64,000 nucleotides of DNA, taken from a bacterium. GTDB taxonomy: Bacteria; Bdellovibrionota; Bdellovibrionia; Bdellovibrionales; Bdellovibrionaceae. Location of the stretch: the NCBI GenBank assembly GCA_019752925.1, contig JAIELP010000010.1, positions 1 through 64,000 on the forward strand, written 5' to 3'. Shown in pieces: positions 34,101 to 43,462 of this stretch (position 1 is its first letter; every line of letters starts with the position of its first letter). The notes beneath the pieces were generated by a model that saw nothing but the letters and a program-made list of their open reading frames with translations, did no database searches and was not told the origin of the DNA. A program made the translations under genes and the position numbers.

Positions 34101-35075
34101 CTACTCCCAATATCCCGGCATTAGGTACATCGGCTGATTCATATATTTTGTTTTAAGAAACTTATGAGCTACTTCACCGGCTACAGAGGAAGCTGTAACT
34201 TTATTTCCCAAAATTGCTGTCACTTCAGAAAGTGAGTTTAGATCATCTTCTTCTTCATTCATGGTCAATAAATCAAAAAAATCCATTTTAGGCTTTTTTG
34301 GTTTAAACATTTTATAATCGTCACCTAATTTAGCCATACGAGCTGCCATTTTAGTTGCGTCTTCAAATGTTCCGACCGCATCGGCAAATTTAAGCTCAAC
34401 CGCTTTTGCACCTGTCATTACACGACCATCTGCATACTGACTTACTACATCCAGCTTTAAATTTCTTGCGCTGGCAACTGTGCTACGGAACTGCTCGTAC
34501 ACTTCGTTGATCATGTCCTGAAACAGTGCTCTCTCATCGTCTCTCATTGGCCGGTACTCAGAGCCTGAATCTTTGAATTTTCCTGATGTAATCGTGTAAC
34601 GTTGGATTTTAGCCCAATCATACAATTTTTCTAAGTTAGCAAATTCCATAATTACGCCTATAGAACCTATCATCGCTCCCGGGGCAACTACGATTTTGTC
34701 GCAAGCTAAGGCTGAGTAGTAACCACCACTTGCCATTAGACCAGTGCTCACACACACAACCGGCTTCTTGGTTTCTTGCTTGGCACGCATAATTTCGTAA
34801 TAAATTTCCTGTGAGGGGCCAACTGCTCCGCCCGGAGAGTTGATATCAATAACGATAGCTTTTACAGAATCATCTTTAACGTATTTTTTTAACTGACCCA
34901 GAAATTTTTTACCGTTCATGATAACGCCATTTATTTCTAAATGGAGAATTTCATTATTGCTGATACGGTTACTTTCATCTTCGATATAAGAATGAACTGC
35001 GCGGTAAACAAAGAAAGCGCCAAACACAACGACTAGACCAACTACAAATTTTTTACGGAAAGACCATGGTTTCAT
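34101..35075 (-). CDS. sppA: signal peptide peptidase SppA
   Basis: The 324-residue S49 peptidase has an N-terminal membrane anchor (FVVGLVVVFGAFFVYRAV), INSPGGAVGPSQEIYYEI, the nucleophile Ser in TGLMASGGYYSALACD, and the SGKFKDSGSEYRPM segment around the expected Lys. It is the short form of about 36 kDa that acts as a homo-oligomer and degrades leftover signal peptides. The C-terminus has an extra acidic segment (MNEEEDDLN). It starts after the rpsA terminator and leads the sppA-HIT-rhomboid operon. Confidence 0.93.
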   Translation of the reverse strand: MKPWSFRKKFVVGLVVVFGAFFVYRAVHSYIEDESNRISNNEILHLEINGVIMNGKKFLGQLKKYVKDDSVKAIVIDINSPGGAVGPSQEIYYEIMRAKQETKKPVVCVSTGLMASGGYYSALACDKIVVAPGAMIGSIGVIMEFANLEKLYDWAKIQRYTITSGKFKDSGSEYRPMRDDERALFQDMINEVYEQFRSTVASARNLKLDVVSQYADGRVMTGAKAVELKFADAVGTFEDATKMAARMAKLGDDYKMFKPKKPKMDFFDLLTMNEEEDDLNSLSEVTAILGNKVTASSVAGEVAHKFLKTKYMNQPMYLMPGYWE

Positions 35076-35135
35076 AAAAATCCCTTTTAAATAAAACTGC
35101 TAATAAAACTGATCTCTTAATCATAAAATAAAAAT

Positions 35136-35166
35136 AAAAAAAGGGAACCTTATAGGTTCCCTTTTT
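35136..35166 (-). terminator. intrinsic terminator after rpsA
   Basis: A perfect 13-bp stem (AAAAAGGGAACCT and its complement) with a 3-nt loop is followed on the minus strand by TTTTTTTATTTTTA. It is 45 bp past the rpsA stop codon. A second small hairpin (GCGTAG-CGAA-CTACGC, 35184-35199) lies between them. Confidence 0.85.
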
Positions 35167-35210
35167 CACTGAATTTGTCTGGGTGCGTAGCGAACTACGC
35201 CCTGGGCAAA

Positions 35211-37004
35211 CTAGTTTTTGTCAGTTTTTAAGTTTTTTAACTGATCACCGAACATATCACCAAAGCTTGTTTTTGATGTAGCCGTTGCTTTTTTAACGTA
35301 ATCGTCAACATCTGCTTTAGTTTCACGAAGTTTAACTAATTTAGAAGATAAACCGATTTTACGGGCATCTTTGTCAATAGTGATAACTTCAGCTTTAATT
35401 GTTTGGCCTACTTTTGCAAAGTCTTCAACTGAAGCAATTTTGTCAGTTGTTAACTCAGAAATGTGGATCAGACCTTCGATATCAGCCGCTAACTCAACGA
35501 AAGCACCAAAATCTGTTGTTTTAGTGATTTTAACGTCGTGTTGAGTGCCAATGCCGTATTTACCTTCGATTTGAGACCAAGGATCGCCTTCAAGTTGTTT
35601 AACACCTAAAGAGAATCTTTCGTTCTCAGAATCCACGCCTAATACAACCGCTCTAATTTTTTGTCCTTTAGCGAACATTTCAGAAGGGTGATTTACACGT
35701 TTTGTCCAAGAGAAGTCAGAAATATGAACTAATCCATCAATACCTTCTTCGATACCAACGAAGATACCGAAATCAGTTACTGATTTCACTTCACCTTCAA
35801 TGATAGTACCCGGCTGGTAAGATTCTTTCATTTCAACCCAAGGATTAGCTTGAAGTTGTTTCATACCTAAACTGATACGACGGTTTTCCATGTCGATTTC
35901 TAATACTTGAACTTCAGCCTCGTCGCCCACTTGCACGATTTGGTTGGCGTGTTTTACACGTTTAGTCCAAGACATTTCAGAAACGTGGATTAAGCCTTCA
36001 ACACCGTCACCTAATTCAACAAACGCACCGTATTCAGCAACAGATACTACTTTGCCTTTTACTTTTGCGCCGATTGTATAGTTAGCTTTGATAGCTGCCC
36101 ATGGATCTTCAGTTAATTGTTTTAAACCTAAAGATACGCGTTCTTTTTCAGTGTCGTATTTTAAGATTTTAACTGTGATTTCATCACCAACGTTGATTAA
36201 TTCAGAAGGATGTTTTACACGGCCCCAGCTCATGTCTGTGATGTGTAATAAACCATCTAAACCACCTAAATCAATGAAAGCACCGTAATCAGTTACGTTT
36301 TTAACGAGACCTACTACTGTAGCTCCCTCTTTCATTGTATCAGCCGTTTGAGCTTTCAAACTATCGCGTTCTTCTTCAAGAATTGCACGACGTGATAATA
36401 CGATGTTACCGCGTTTTTTATTGAATTTAATAACTTTGAATTTATATTTTTTACCTAAGTAAACATCCATATTGCGCACTGGGCGTAAATCGATTTGTGA
36501 ACCAGGTAAGAATGCTTTAACGCCGATATCAACTGAAAGGCCGCCCTTAACTTTGGCAACAACAGTACCTTCAATGATTTCTTCATTTTCAGCAGCTTTA
36601 GAAATATCTGTCCATGCACGTAACATGTCAGCTTTATCTTTAGATAATGCGATCATACCGTTATCGTTTTCGATACGGTCAATTAAAACCTCAACTTGGT
36701 CTCCGGCTTTAACTTGGCGAACTCCATCTACTATACGGAATTCATTAATTGGAATCAGACCTTCAGATTTGTAGTTAATGTCTACTAGGACATAGTCTGA
36801 TTGAACTTCAACAACAGTACCGGTAACAACGTCACCTACTCTGAAGTCTTGTTCTTTTGTAGAAGCTGAGAAAAGTTTTTCAAACTCTCCACCTGAAGCT
36901 TGATTGTTCAAACCAGGATTTGCTGGGATCTTAGCGTCCTCTGCATCCAGAAGTGCTAACACCGATTGTTTTTCTTTTTGGCTCTTGCTTAATGTTTTGT
37001 TCAT
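35211..37004 (-). CDS. rpsA: 30S ribosomal protein S1
   Basis: About 597 residues from the ATG at 37004. Six S1 RNA-binding domains can be counted, with the repeated DYGAFIDLGG/EYGAFVELGD/DFGIFVG type turns, GLIHVSEMSW and KRISLGMKQLQ-type ends. It is some 40 residues longer than the E. coli protein because of its N-terminal extension before the first domain. AGGAGG lies 15 bases before the ATG, which is far for direct use, and no nearer in-frame start exists. It is downstream of cmk with one membrane protein gene in between. Confidence 0.95.
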   Translation of the reverse strand: MNKTLSKSQKEKQSVLALLDAEDAKIPANPGLNNQASGGEFEKLFSASTKEQDFRVGDVVTGTVVEVQSDYVLVDINYKSEGLIPINEFRIVDGVRQVKAGDQVEVLIDRIENDNGMIALSKDKADMLRAWTDISKAAENEEIIEGTVVAKVKGGLSVDIGVKAFLPGSQIDLRPVRNMDVYLGKKYKFKVIKFNKKRGNIVLSRRAILEEERDSLKAQTADTMKEGATVVGLVKNVTDYGAFIDLGGLDGLLHITDMSWGRVKHPSELINVGDEITVKILKYDTEKERVSLGLKQLTEDPWAAIKANYTIGAKVKGKVVSVAEYGAFVELGDGVEGLIHVSEMSWTKRVKHANQIVQVGDEAEVQVLEIDMENRRISLGMKQLQANPWVEMKESYQPGTIIEGEVKSVTDFGIFVGIEEGIDGLVHISDFSWTKRVNHPSEMFAKGQKIRAVVLGVDSENERFSLGVKQLEGDPWSQIEGKYGIGTQHDVKITKTTDFGAFVELAADIEGLIHISELTTDKIASVEDFAKVGQTIKAEVITIDKDARKIGLSSKLVKLRETKADVDDYVKKATATSKTSFGDMFGDQLKNLKTDKN

Positions 37005-37214
37005 GCGTCTTTCTTTTTTCCTCCTGCGCAAAGGGTCCTCTTGGAACTCTAAGGCTGAACACGTAGTTCTAGGGGGTTTTGAGGCCTCGGTCAATCAGAG
37101 AGTTTTAGGTATGGTTTGCCTAATATTTGAGCTTATCATTTGTCTTGGAAAAGTGACGTAATTTGCACTTCAAAATTCATTTTTCAGGACCGAAAATGGC
37201 CATTTCTAAGCATT

Positions 37215-38330
37215 TCAGCCGCCAGCTGAATAAATATCTTTCGAAACCCGTGTATATTTTAAAAGTCTGTGACTCAAAGAATTGTGCTTTGAAGAGTACG
37301 CTAAACCATCCACAAAAAAATGCGTTAATATAACCGCATTCAAACTGCCCTGCATGATGTTCAGTAACAAGCTATCACCCAAGTTAAATGCAACTTTTAG
37401 ATCGCGAGAATTGGTAAACAAAATAAGTACTGCAAAAGCCAATTGCGCACCTAAAAAAATTAAAAATTGAGCCTTTGAAAGCCTGCTTTTTTTGTTTTCA
37501 GAACCCAAACTGTGGTGAATAAAATAAATGTATTCCCATGTGTGAATAATAACTGCGGACAGCCCGATCCACGGAGAAAACACCTTCACAGGGTTCAGCA
37601 AATAGCGGAATGCAAAAATATTTTTTTTAGTTTTAAGATGTTCTGGCAGTGACTTAATTGATTTATAAATCATAACTAAGCAGAATGCAGCTAAAACAAA
37701 AATCACCGCACACACGACAAAATAAAATGGTCGTATATTGGCCTGATACATGACCGTAACAATAGTTGCCAAAGTTAAAAGGAAAAGCAGTTTCAAATAA
37801 AATCGCTCGGTTTTGAGCTGCGTCAGCACAGTTTCAGAAGTATCTCCACTGCCTCTTGAGATGAAAACTGAAAATCCGTAAGACTGAAACATAAAGTGAT
37901 ACGTGCCTATGATGGCATAAAGCACTAAATAAAGCTTCATGCTTTCTCGGCGACCAATTCCCAGAAAATCAAAATAAAACAATTCATAAATAGCAAATGA
38001 ACCAATTAAAAACACAGCCATTATTTTATTAAAATTTAAATTAAGAGCCCTGTAAGACTTTCGCCATTCGGAGTAATGATCCACTGAAAAAAGCAGAAAA
38101 AATGTCAGCAGAACATGTGCTTGATTAAAAAACACAAGGTTAGAAATGATATCATACTGATCCTGATTAATTAAAAAAAGTTCAGGCTTAAATAGCGCAA
38201 CGACAAAGCTGATTAGCACTAGAGTAAATGGCAATTTATAGATGAATAATGACGTATACTTAGTACTGCAAGTTTGTAGAGAGTTATCCAATTTTTTCTT
38301 TTGCAAATTGATAAATCTGGTCAATCGCAT
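37215..38330 (-). CDS. polytopic membrane protein of unknown function
   Basis: The 371-residue product has about nine membrane helices. Histidines sit inside or near helices in recurring contexts: NQAHVLLTFFLLFSVDHY, GTYHFMFQSYG, IHTWEYIYFIHHS and LTHFFVDGLAYSSKH. That spacing hints at a metal- or cofactor-binding membrane enzyme, but I cannot name a family. The first 15 residues overlap the end of cmk, and a TTG at 38291 is a possible later start. It separates cmk from rpsA, which are neighbours in many bacteria. Confidence 0.75.
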   Translation of the reverse strand: MRLTRFINLQKKKLDNSLQTCSTKYTSLFIYKLPFTLVLISFVVALFKPELFLINQDQYDIISNLVFFNQAHVLLTFFLLFSVDHYSEWRKSYRALNLNFNKIMAVFLIGSFAIYELFYFDFLGIGRRESMKLYLVLYAIIGTYHFMFQSYGFSVFISRGSGDTSETVLTQLKTERFYLKLLFLLTLATIVTVMYQANIRPFYFVVCAVIFVLAAFCLVMIYKSIKSLPEHLKTKKNIFAFRYLLNPVKVFSPWIGLSAVIIHTWEYIYFIHHSLGSENKKSRLSKAQFLIFLGAQLAFAVLILFTNSRDLKVAFNLGDSLLLNIMQGSLNAVILTHFFVDGLAYSSKHNSLSHRLLKYTRVSKDIYSAGG

Positions 38331-38940
38331 CGTTTAACGACATCTGCGTCGTATCAACAACAAGTGCATCTTTTGGAACCTGTAATGGCGCCACCTTGCG
38401 GGTTGAATCTTGCTCATCACGCTGCTTTTGCTGAACAGCTAATTCTTTTTGGTCTAAGCCCAACTCCTGAGCACGTCTTTGAGCACGGTGTTCTGAAGAG
38501 GCTGTTAAGTAAACTTTTACTTCGGCTTGCGGAAATACTACGGTACCACAATCGCGGCCTTCGGCTACTAAACCACGCTCCATGAAGGCACATTGGCGCT
38601 GATGATCCAGTAATGAAGAACGAACTTCGGGATAATGACTGATTTTACTTGCTACGTTTCCGACGTCTTCTTTGAAAATAAAATCGGTTACATCCTGATC
38701 TTTAAACCAAACCTGAGTTTTTTCCTGAGCCATCACTACTTTCCAAACATTGGACATGGCCAGTTCAGTTAAAGCTTCTTTATCTTCAAGATTAACGTTT
38801 GTTTGAATTGCTACATAAGCTAAACCACGATAGAAAGCACCCGTCGAAACCCACGGAATTGAAAATAACTTAGCTAGTCCGCGACTGACCGAAGATTTTC
38901 CTGAGGCTGCTGGCCCATCTATTGTGATCACAAATCCCAT
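38284..38940 (-). CDS. cmk: cytidylate kinase
   Basis: The 218-residue kinase has the P-loop GPAASGKSSVSRGLAKLF, the STGAFYRG nucleotide-binding block, EGRDCGTVVFP and the helix with HRAQRRAQELG. It phosphorylates CMP and dCMP to the diphosphates with ATP. It lies 23 bp downstream of hisC. The usual cmk-rpsA pairing is broken by a membrane protein gene whose start overlaps the cmk end. Confidence 0.95.
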   Translation of the reverse strand: MGFVITIDGPAASGKSSVSRGLAKLFSIPWVSTGAFYRGLAYVAIQTNVNLEDKEALTELAMSNVWKVVMAQEKTQVWFKDQDVTDFIFKEDVGNVASKISHYPEVRSSLLDHQRQCAFMERGLVAEGRDCGTVVFPQAEVKVYLTASSEHRAQRRAQELGLDQKELAVQQKQRDEQDSTRKVAPLQVPKDALVVDTTQMSLNDAIDQIYQFAKEKIG

Positions 38941-38963
38941 AATTATCCCTAATGCTGGAAAGC

Positions 38964-40088
38964 CTACCCGATTTCTGAAACCTCAGTCAGCATTTTTTCG
39001 ATGGCCACTATCGCTTTTTTATTTTCGTCCATTTGCCCAACAGTCATGCGCATTAAGGTTTTAAAGCCATAGTTTTGAACAGGACGGAGAATAAGACCTT
39101 TTTTAAGCAGATTAACATGAACATGTTCTGAATTGCGTTTGGTGTCGAATAGCACAAAATTGGCTTCTGATGGGTAATAGTGCAAATTCAAACGCTTTAA
39201 TTCTTTATAGAAATAATCTAAACCTTCCCAAACAACTTTTTGAGATTGCTCAACATAGCTTTTGTCTTCAAGCGCAGCTACTCCAGCGACCTGAGCGAGA
39301 TCGTTTACATTAAATGGATTACGTACACGGTTATAATATTCGAGAACATACTCGGGCGCTAAAAGTGCTCCTAATCTGAAGCCCGCCATGCCGTAAACTT
39401 TTGAAAAAGTTTTCAGCACTAAAACATTGGAGTAATTTTTGTAAAACTTGGCCGCTTCATTGAATTTTTTATCGCGCACATATTCCGTATAGGCTTCGTC
39501 AAATACCAGCAATACATCGTCGCGGTTTCCTAACCGAATTAAAAATTCATCAAGTTCCTGCACACCCACAAGTGTACCGGTAGGATTGTTGGGATTTGGA
39601 ATAAAAATCATTTTTATTTTAGCAGTAGGATTATGAAAAAAGTGATCTGCGATGGCCTTTAAGTCTATAGTTAAATCGTTGTGACGTAGAGGTGTGGTAC
39701 GCACGCGCACGCGCGCCGCCTGTGCACAAACCTGATAGGCCACGAAAGCCGCTTCAGAGGTTAATATGGAGTCGCCCGGCTCACAAAAAATGCGAATCAA
39801 TAAATCGATAATTTCATTAGAACCATTGCCTAACCCGACTTGAGTTGCAGGTACGTTCCATTTTTCTGATATTTTTTGCACCAGCTCATATCCTGATGGA
39901 TCTGGATAGCGATGCTGATGATCTAAGTATTTATGAATAGCCGCAATAGCCTTAGGACTAGGTCCTAAAGGGTTTTCATTACTAGCTAATTTAATAACTT
40001 CAGTTAAACCATACTCCCTTTGAGTTTCAGAAATAGGCTTGCCCGGTTTATATGGAATTAAGTTTAATATTTCAGCCGATACTTTCAT
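38964..40088 (-). CDS. hisC: histidinol-phosphate aminotransferase
   Basis: The 374-residue PLP enzyme shows KLASNENPLGPSPKA, FIPNPNNPTGT, VFDEAYTEY and the PLP-binding Lys in KTFSKVYGMAGFRLG. It makes histidinol phosphate from imidazole acetol phosphate and glutamate, and some members also serve phenylalanine and tyrosine synthesis. No other his gene is near. Its position before cmk and rpsA resembles the aromatic pathway cluster of other bacteria, so an aromatic aminotransferase role is a fair alternative. Confidence 0.92.
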   Translation of the reverse strand: MKVSAEILNLIPYKPGKPISETQREYGLTEVIKLASNENPLGPSPKAIAAIHKYLDHQHRYPDPSGYELVQKISEKWNVPATQVGLGNGSNEIIDLLIRIFCEPGDSILTSEAAFVAYQVCAQAARVRVRTTPLRHNDLTIDLKAIADHFFHNPTAKIKMIFIPNPNNPTGTLVGVQELDEFLIRLGNRDDVLLVFDEAYTEYVRDKKFNEAAKFYKNYSNVLVLKTFSKVYGMAGFRLGALLAPEYVLEYYNRVRNPFNVNDLAQVAGVAALEDKSYVEQSQKVVWEGLDYFYKELKRLNLHYYPSEANFVLFDTKRNSEHVHVNLLKKGLILRPVQNYGFKTLMRMTVGQMDENKKAIVAIEKMLTEVSEIG

Positions 40089-40157
40089 GGTTGACCCTTT
40101 TCACGCAAATTCATAACATACCGATTACAACAAAAGAAAGCGTGAGTTAATATTAAA

Positions 40158-41474
40158 ATGACGTCCAAACCGGCTGTTGCACTGTATCTAGGCGAATCTT
40201 ATGCCACAATTGGCTTATTTGATATTTCTCAAAAAAATAATCCCGCTTCATTGTTTGAAAAGTCGATTTTTCTGCCACAAGTTTCACTTAAAAATCTTTT
40301 GACTCAGGTTAAAATCAAATATCAGGAGCATTTTCCTGATTACAATGACGCTCATGTTTTTGTAGTGACTAAATATTTTGACCGATTAAAGCAGTTCCGT
40401 TTAGGCGGTAGCATTTCACAGGTTATTTTAAAAGGTTTTGAAAATTCTTATAATCTGAACGATTCAAAATGTTTATCCCTGGCCGCTTCGCAGCTCATTA
40501 TTTCTTTAGATAAAAATCAATTTGAAGAAAGCCATTTAGCATCAGAATTAGAAAGAATTAAAAAAATTAATCCGGATCTTAATAAAGTTGTGATTTCTAT
40601 TCCTGAAGAACACATCACTTCTGCACAGATGACCGTACTACATAACTTTTTTACAAGTGCCGGACTTAAAATTTTTACCTGCATCAGCGCCAACAATCAA
40701 AGCGAATTACGCAAAACTTTGCTGAACGCCGGAAGCGAAGGCACCAAAGAAGAAATCGTAACCGAGTTAAAAGAAGCCTTTGGCGAAAAAACCGAAGTTA
40801 GTTTTTACTCACCTAAAGGTTTTAAAACTCAATTTGAAAATTGTGAATTGTTCAACAGCACTAATAACTTTTTAGCTAAATTCATTAAAACTAATAAATA
40901 TGAACAAGGCGCTTACTTTGATATCGAATCTTTAAAATTTATTCAGCAGCACAAAGGTAATAACTGGCAAAGCCCATGGGGAAGTATCCCTGTTGAGCAC
41001 AGTCACTATTACGACTTATTTATACATCCTTTTTCAGAGGTTAAATTAAATCATCTTTCAATTTTGCAGGTTGAAAGTGGATCACTTCAGCTAGAACCGG
41101 GCCCTGTTGTTGCCGGCCGAGCCATCAAACCTTTAATGCTAGATTTATTTTTTAACGAAATGGCTGAAAATTCTTTATCGCAAAATCTGTTTTCGCAACT
41201 ATCTCAGGATAATTTAAGACAAAAAATTTCAAACATGTTTTCAGTTTTAGAAAAAGGGCAAAAAAATCCCGCTTTAAGCACTCAGATTAAAGATCTTAAA
41301 ACTAATATTCTGGATTCAATCTATAACGAAATTTTATTTTATAGTGAAGCTTCTCAACCTGTGGTGTTTGGCCCTATGGCTGATGTATTTGTACCCAAAG
41401 CAGGATTACAACGCCTTGAGTTTTCATGGCCGCAGGAAATTCTAAAAGTTGCTGCAAGCGAAGGTGCTTTATGA
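40158..41474 (+). CDS. HyuA-like protein, shortened and divergent
   Basis: The 438-residue protein looks like a reduced HyuA (hydantoinase/oxoprolinase subunit A). Its N-terminus (AVALYLGESYATIGLFDI) stands where family members have the phosphate-binding DVGGTFTD, and near the C-terminus LEPGPVVAGRAIKPLMLD aligns with the family's GADPGPACYGRGG-TVTD block. Usual HyuA proteins are about 680 residues. Key Gly and Asp residues are changed, so catalysis is doubtful. It overlaps its HyuB-like partner by 4 bp (ATGA). The assignment is by eye and moderate. Confidence 0.55.
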   Translation: MTSKPAVALYLGESYATIGLFDISQKNNPASLFEKSIFLPQVSLKNLLTQVKIKYQEHFPDYNDAHVFVVTKYFDRLKQFRLGGSISQVILKGFENSYNLNDSKCLSLAASQLIISLDKNQFEESHLASELERIKKINPDLNKVVISIPEEHITSAQMTVLHNFFTSAGLKIFTCISANNQSELRKTLLNAGSEGTKEEIVTELKEAFGEKTEVSFYSPKGFKTQFENCELFNSTNNFLAKFIKTNKYEQGAYFDIESLKFIQQHKGNNWQSPWGSIPVEHSHYYDLFIHPFSEVKLNHLSILQVESGSLQLEPGPVVAGRAIKPLMLDLFFNEMAENSLSQNLFSQLSQDNLRQKISNMFSVLEKGQKNPALSTQIKDLKTNILDSIYNEILFYSEASQPVVFGPMADVFVPKAGLQRLEFSWPQEILKVAASEGAL

Positions 41475-42712
41475 ATTTTTTAAACTACCAGTCGCATTTA
41501 AAGATATTGCTTAAAAATTTTAAATCGTGCTCGCTGGTTAACGCTGATGGTGCGTTACTCTATTCAAAAGATAACTCTTTTGAGCTTTTGACCACTACCC
41601 GCTTAGTAGCCTTCCAGATTGTAAAAAAATACCTAAACCCCAAACCGCAGGATTTATTTATTTTAAATGACCCTGAAAATGGCGGCTATCAATATTCAAA
41701 AATTGTTTTTATTACCTGCCTGAATCCGAATTTATTTCTAATCTGGGATGAAGATTATCATTTTATTGATTTTAAAATTCCACCAACCCCACTGTTCGAT
41801 CAAGGCCGTAAAAATGAATTTGTTTGGCAGGCTATGATCAGCGCCAATAAAAATGCAGATGAACTGGAAGCATTTTTTGAGTATCAAAAATATACTGTAG
41901 ACCGCCTGATGCATCTTGTGAGTTTAATTGAAGATTTGGCTAATTCTAAAAGTCAGCAAATCTGGCTTAAGGCTTCTAATGAAGTGTTTAATACTCAGTT
42001 TAACAATAAGGCTCACGGCACAGCAGAAGCGTACTTCAAGCTAAATAGCACTCAAACTATTAAACTTAAATTCAGTGCTGAAGAAAAACAGAATTTAAAA
42101 TTAATTACTTTAGACTTTACCAATACCAATTTAGCTACTGACATTCATACGTCGTCACACGTTATTGAGAGCGCTCTAATTAAAAAAATCAGTGAGTTCT
42201 TCCAGATCGGCGATTACTTAACTCAAGCGGTTTTAGACAAAATTAAAGTTATTCTTCCGCCAAGATCTATTGTTTCAAAACCTCATCCTGCCGGTTTATA
42301 TAACTATGAGCTGCAAACTATTTGCTCACAAGTATGCGAACACAATATGACTCAGCTAAATGCGCACAACCGCAAAGGCCAAAATACATTTGATTATGCC
42401 AATTTTCTTAATTTTGAAGTTTACGGCGAAACTCTGCACGCCAACAATCTGATTTCAGCCACTCAGGTCAGTTTACAAAACTTTGAACAGCTGATCTGTA
42501 AGAATTTAATTAAAATGACTGCCATGAAGAAGACTGACAGTAGCCATCACATCATATTCAGCGTGTGCACAGACAATCCGTTAAAACTTAATATTAAAAA
42601 CAATTACTACTCTGATAAATTAAATAACCAGTTTAAACTCAACGACCAGCTTTTACAGCGTGGCTCTGTTGAACTTAAAAAAAATGACCGTATTGAGATT
42701 ATCTGGGGCTAA
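41471..42712 (+). CDS. HyuB-like protein, shortened and divergent
   Basis: About 413 residues from the ATG at 41471 (AAGG seven bases before it). The N-terminus follows HyuB order: CSLVNADGALLYSKD for SCALFDADGRLVAQ, DLFILNDPENGGYQYSK for DVFLLNDPYHGGTHLPD, a YHFIDFKIPP segment for the HHADVGG loop, and late ILPPRSIVSKPHPAG for the PEGSLLNPPYPA block. The His-x-x-x-Asp metal ligands of active HyuB are largely lost, and usual length is 530-580. It is co-translated with the HyuA-like gene. The pair may have become structural or regulatory. Confidence 0.55.
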   Translation: MNFLNYQSHLKILLKNFKSCSLVNADGALLYSKDNSFELLTTTRLVAFQIVKKYLNPKPQDLFILNDPENGGYQYSKIVFITCLNPNLFLIWDEDYHFIDFKIPPTPLFDQGRKNEFVWQAMISANKNADELEAFFEYQKYTVDRLMHLVSLIEDLANSKSQQIWLKASNEVFNTQFNNKAHGTAEAYFKLNSTQTIKLKFSAEEKQNLKLITLDFTNTNLATDIHTSSHVIESALIKKISEFFQIGDYLTQAVLDKIKVILPPRSIVSKPHPAGLYNYELQTICSQVCEHNMTQLNAHNRKGQNTFDYANFLNFEVYGETLHANNLISATQVSLQNFEQLICKNLIKMTAMKKTDSSHHIIFSVCTDNPLKLNIKNNYYSDKLNNQFKLNDQLLQRGSVELKKNDRIEIIWG

Positions 42713-43396
42713 TTATTGCGAGCTATCTACTTGCTCGCAGGTTTTAACAACACCATCAATATCTAGGTTTTCGATATTGCGGCAAACTCTTTTGCTTAGG
42801 CTTTCTACGTTAAGACTTCCCTGTTCTATTAAGCGTGAAATTTTATAAAATAGCGGCGTTAAATACTTATCAACGGCTTGGCTTACATGCTTAGGCTTAT
42901 TTAAGTTTCCACCAGCATAACCTTTAGTGCACATGTGATTAATAAAGCTAGAAGCTGTATCGTCCTGATTTAAAAGCTGACTCATTAAACCGGCCAACAA
43001 ACTGGTGCGGTCCTCACCCACAGTGCAATGGAATAAAACTTTGTCATCTTCAGACTGAGAAACTTTTTGCATGATACTTAATGCTTCTATTACTTGCTCA
43101 CAGGCCAATTTTTCTGATTCGATATCTTTCCATAAAAAAGGAATATTATGAATTTTGGCAGGATCAATACCTGCAGCTGTTAATTGTTCGATTTCCAAAT
43201 CGACTTCATTTTTAGTCTGGTTTTTAAAAATGATAACCGTGGTAATACCCTTTTTAACTAATTTTTTGATTTCAGTAGTTTTGGGAGCACGACCGCGGTA
43301 AATTTTTTGAGCTTCATCAATTGGTTCTAAGAAAACTCCTGCAAAAGCAAAAGAAAAAGTAAGACTCGCTAAAAGCATAATAATAATGTTTTTCAT
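42713..43396 (-). CDS. secreted Cys-based phosphatase, DSP/PTP-like
   Basis: The 227-residue product has a signal peptide (MKNIIIMLLASLTFSFAFA) and a dual-specificity phosphatase core: a YRGRAPKTTEIKKLVKKGITTVI N-terminal block as in Siw14/PTP-like enzymes and the P-loop HCTVGEDRTSLLAG (HCxxxxxR). Additional cysteines in the last 90 residues may form disulfides. Export means the target is outside the cytoplasm, possibly phosphoproteins, phosphoinositides or inositol phosphates. It converges on the HyuB-like gene with no gap. Confidence 0.85.
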   Translation of the reverse strand: MKNIIIMLLASLTFSFAFAGVFLEPIDEAQKIYRGRAPKTTEIKKLVKKGITTVIIFKNQTKNEVDLEIEQLTAAGIDPAKIHNIPFLWKDIESEKLACEQVIEALSIMQKVSQSEDDKVLFHCTVGEDRTSLLAGLMSQLLNQDDTASSFINHMCTKGYAGGNLNKPKHVSQAVDKYLTPLFYKISRLIEQGSLNVESLSKRVCRNIENLDIDGVVKTCEQVDSSQ

Positions 43397-43462
43397 AAGC
43401 CTAATTTAGACTAAATAACCAGACTCTTCGACTGTTAGTATTTTTGACAGTAATAACTACAG

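Noticed and set aside
35184..35199. small GCGTAG-CGAA-CTACGC hairpin after rpsA
   Set aside because: It has only 6 bp and no T-run; the stronger terminator next to it explains the region.
36472..36774. 100-codon plus-strand frame inside rpsA
   Set aside because: It is antisense to conserved S1 domains and arises from their codon pattern.
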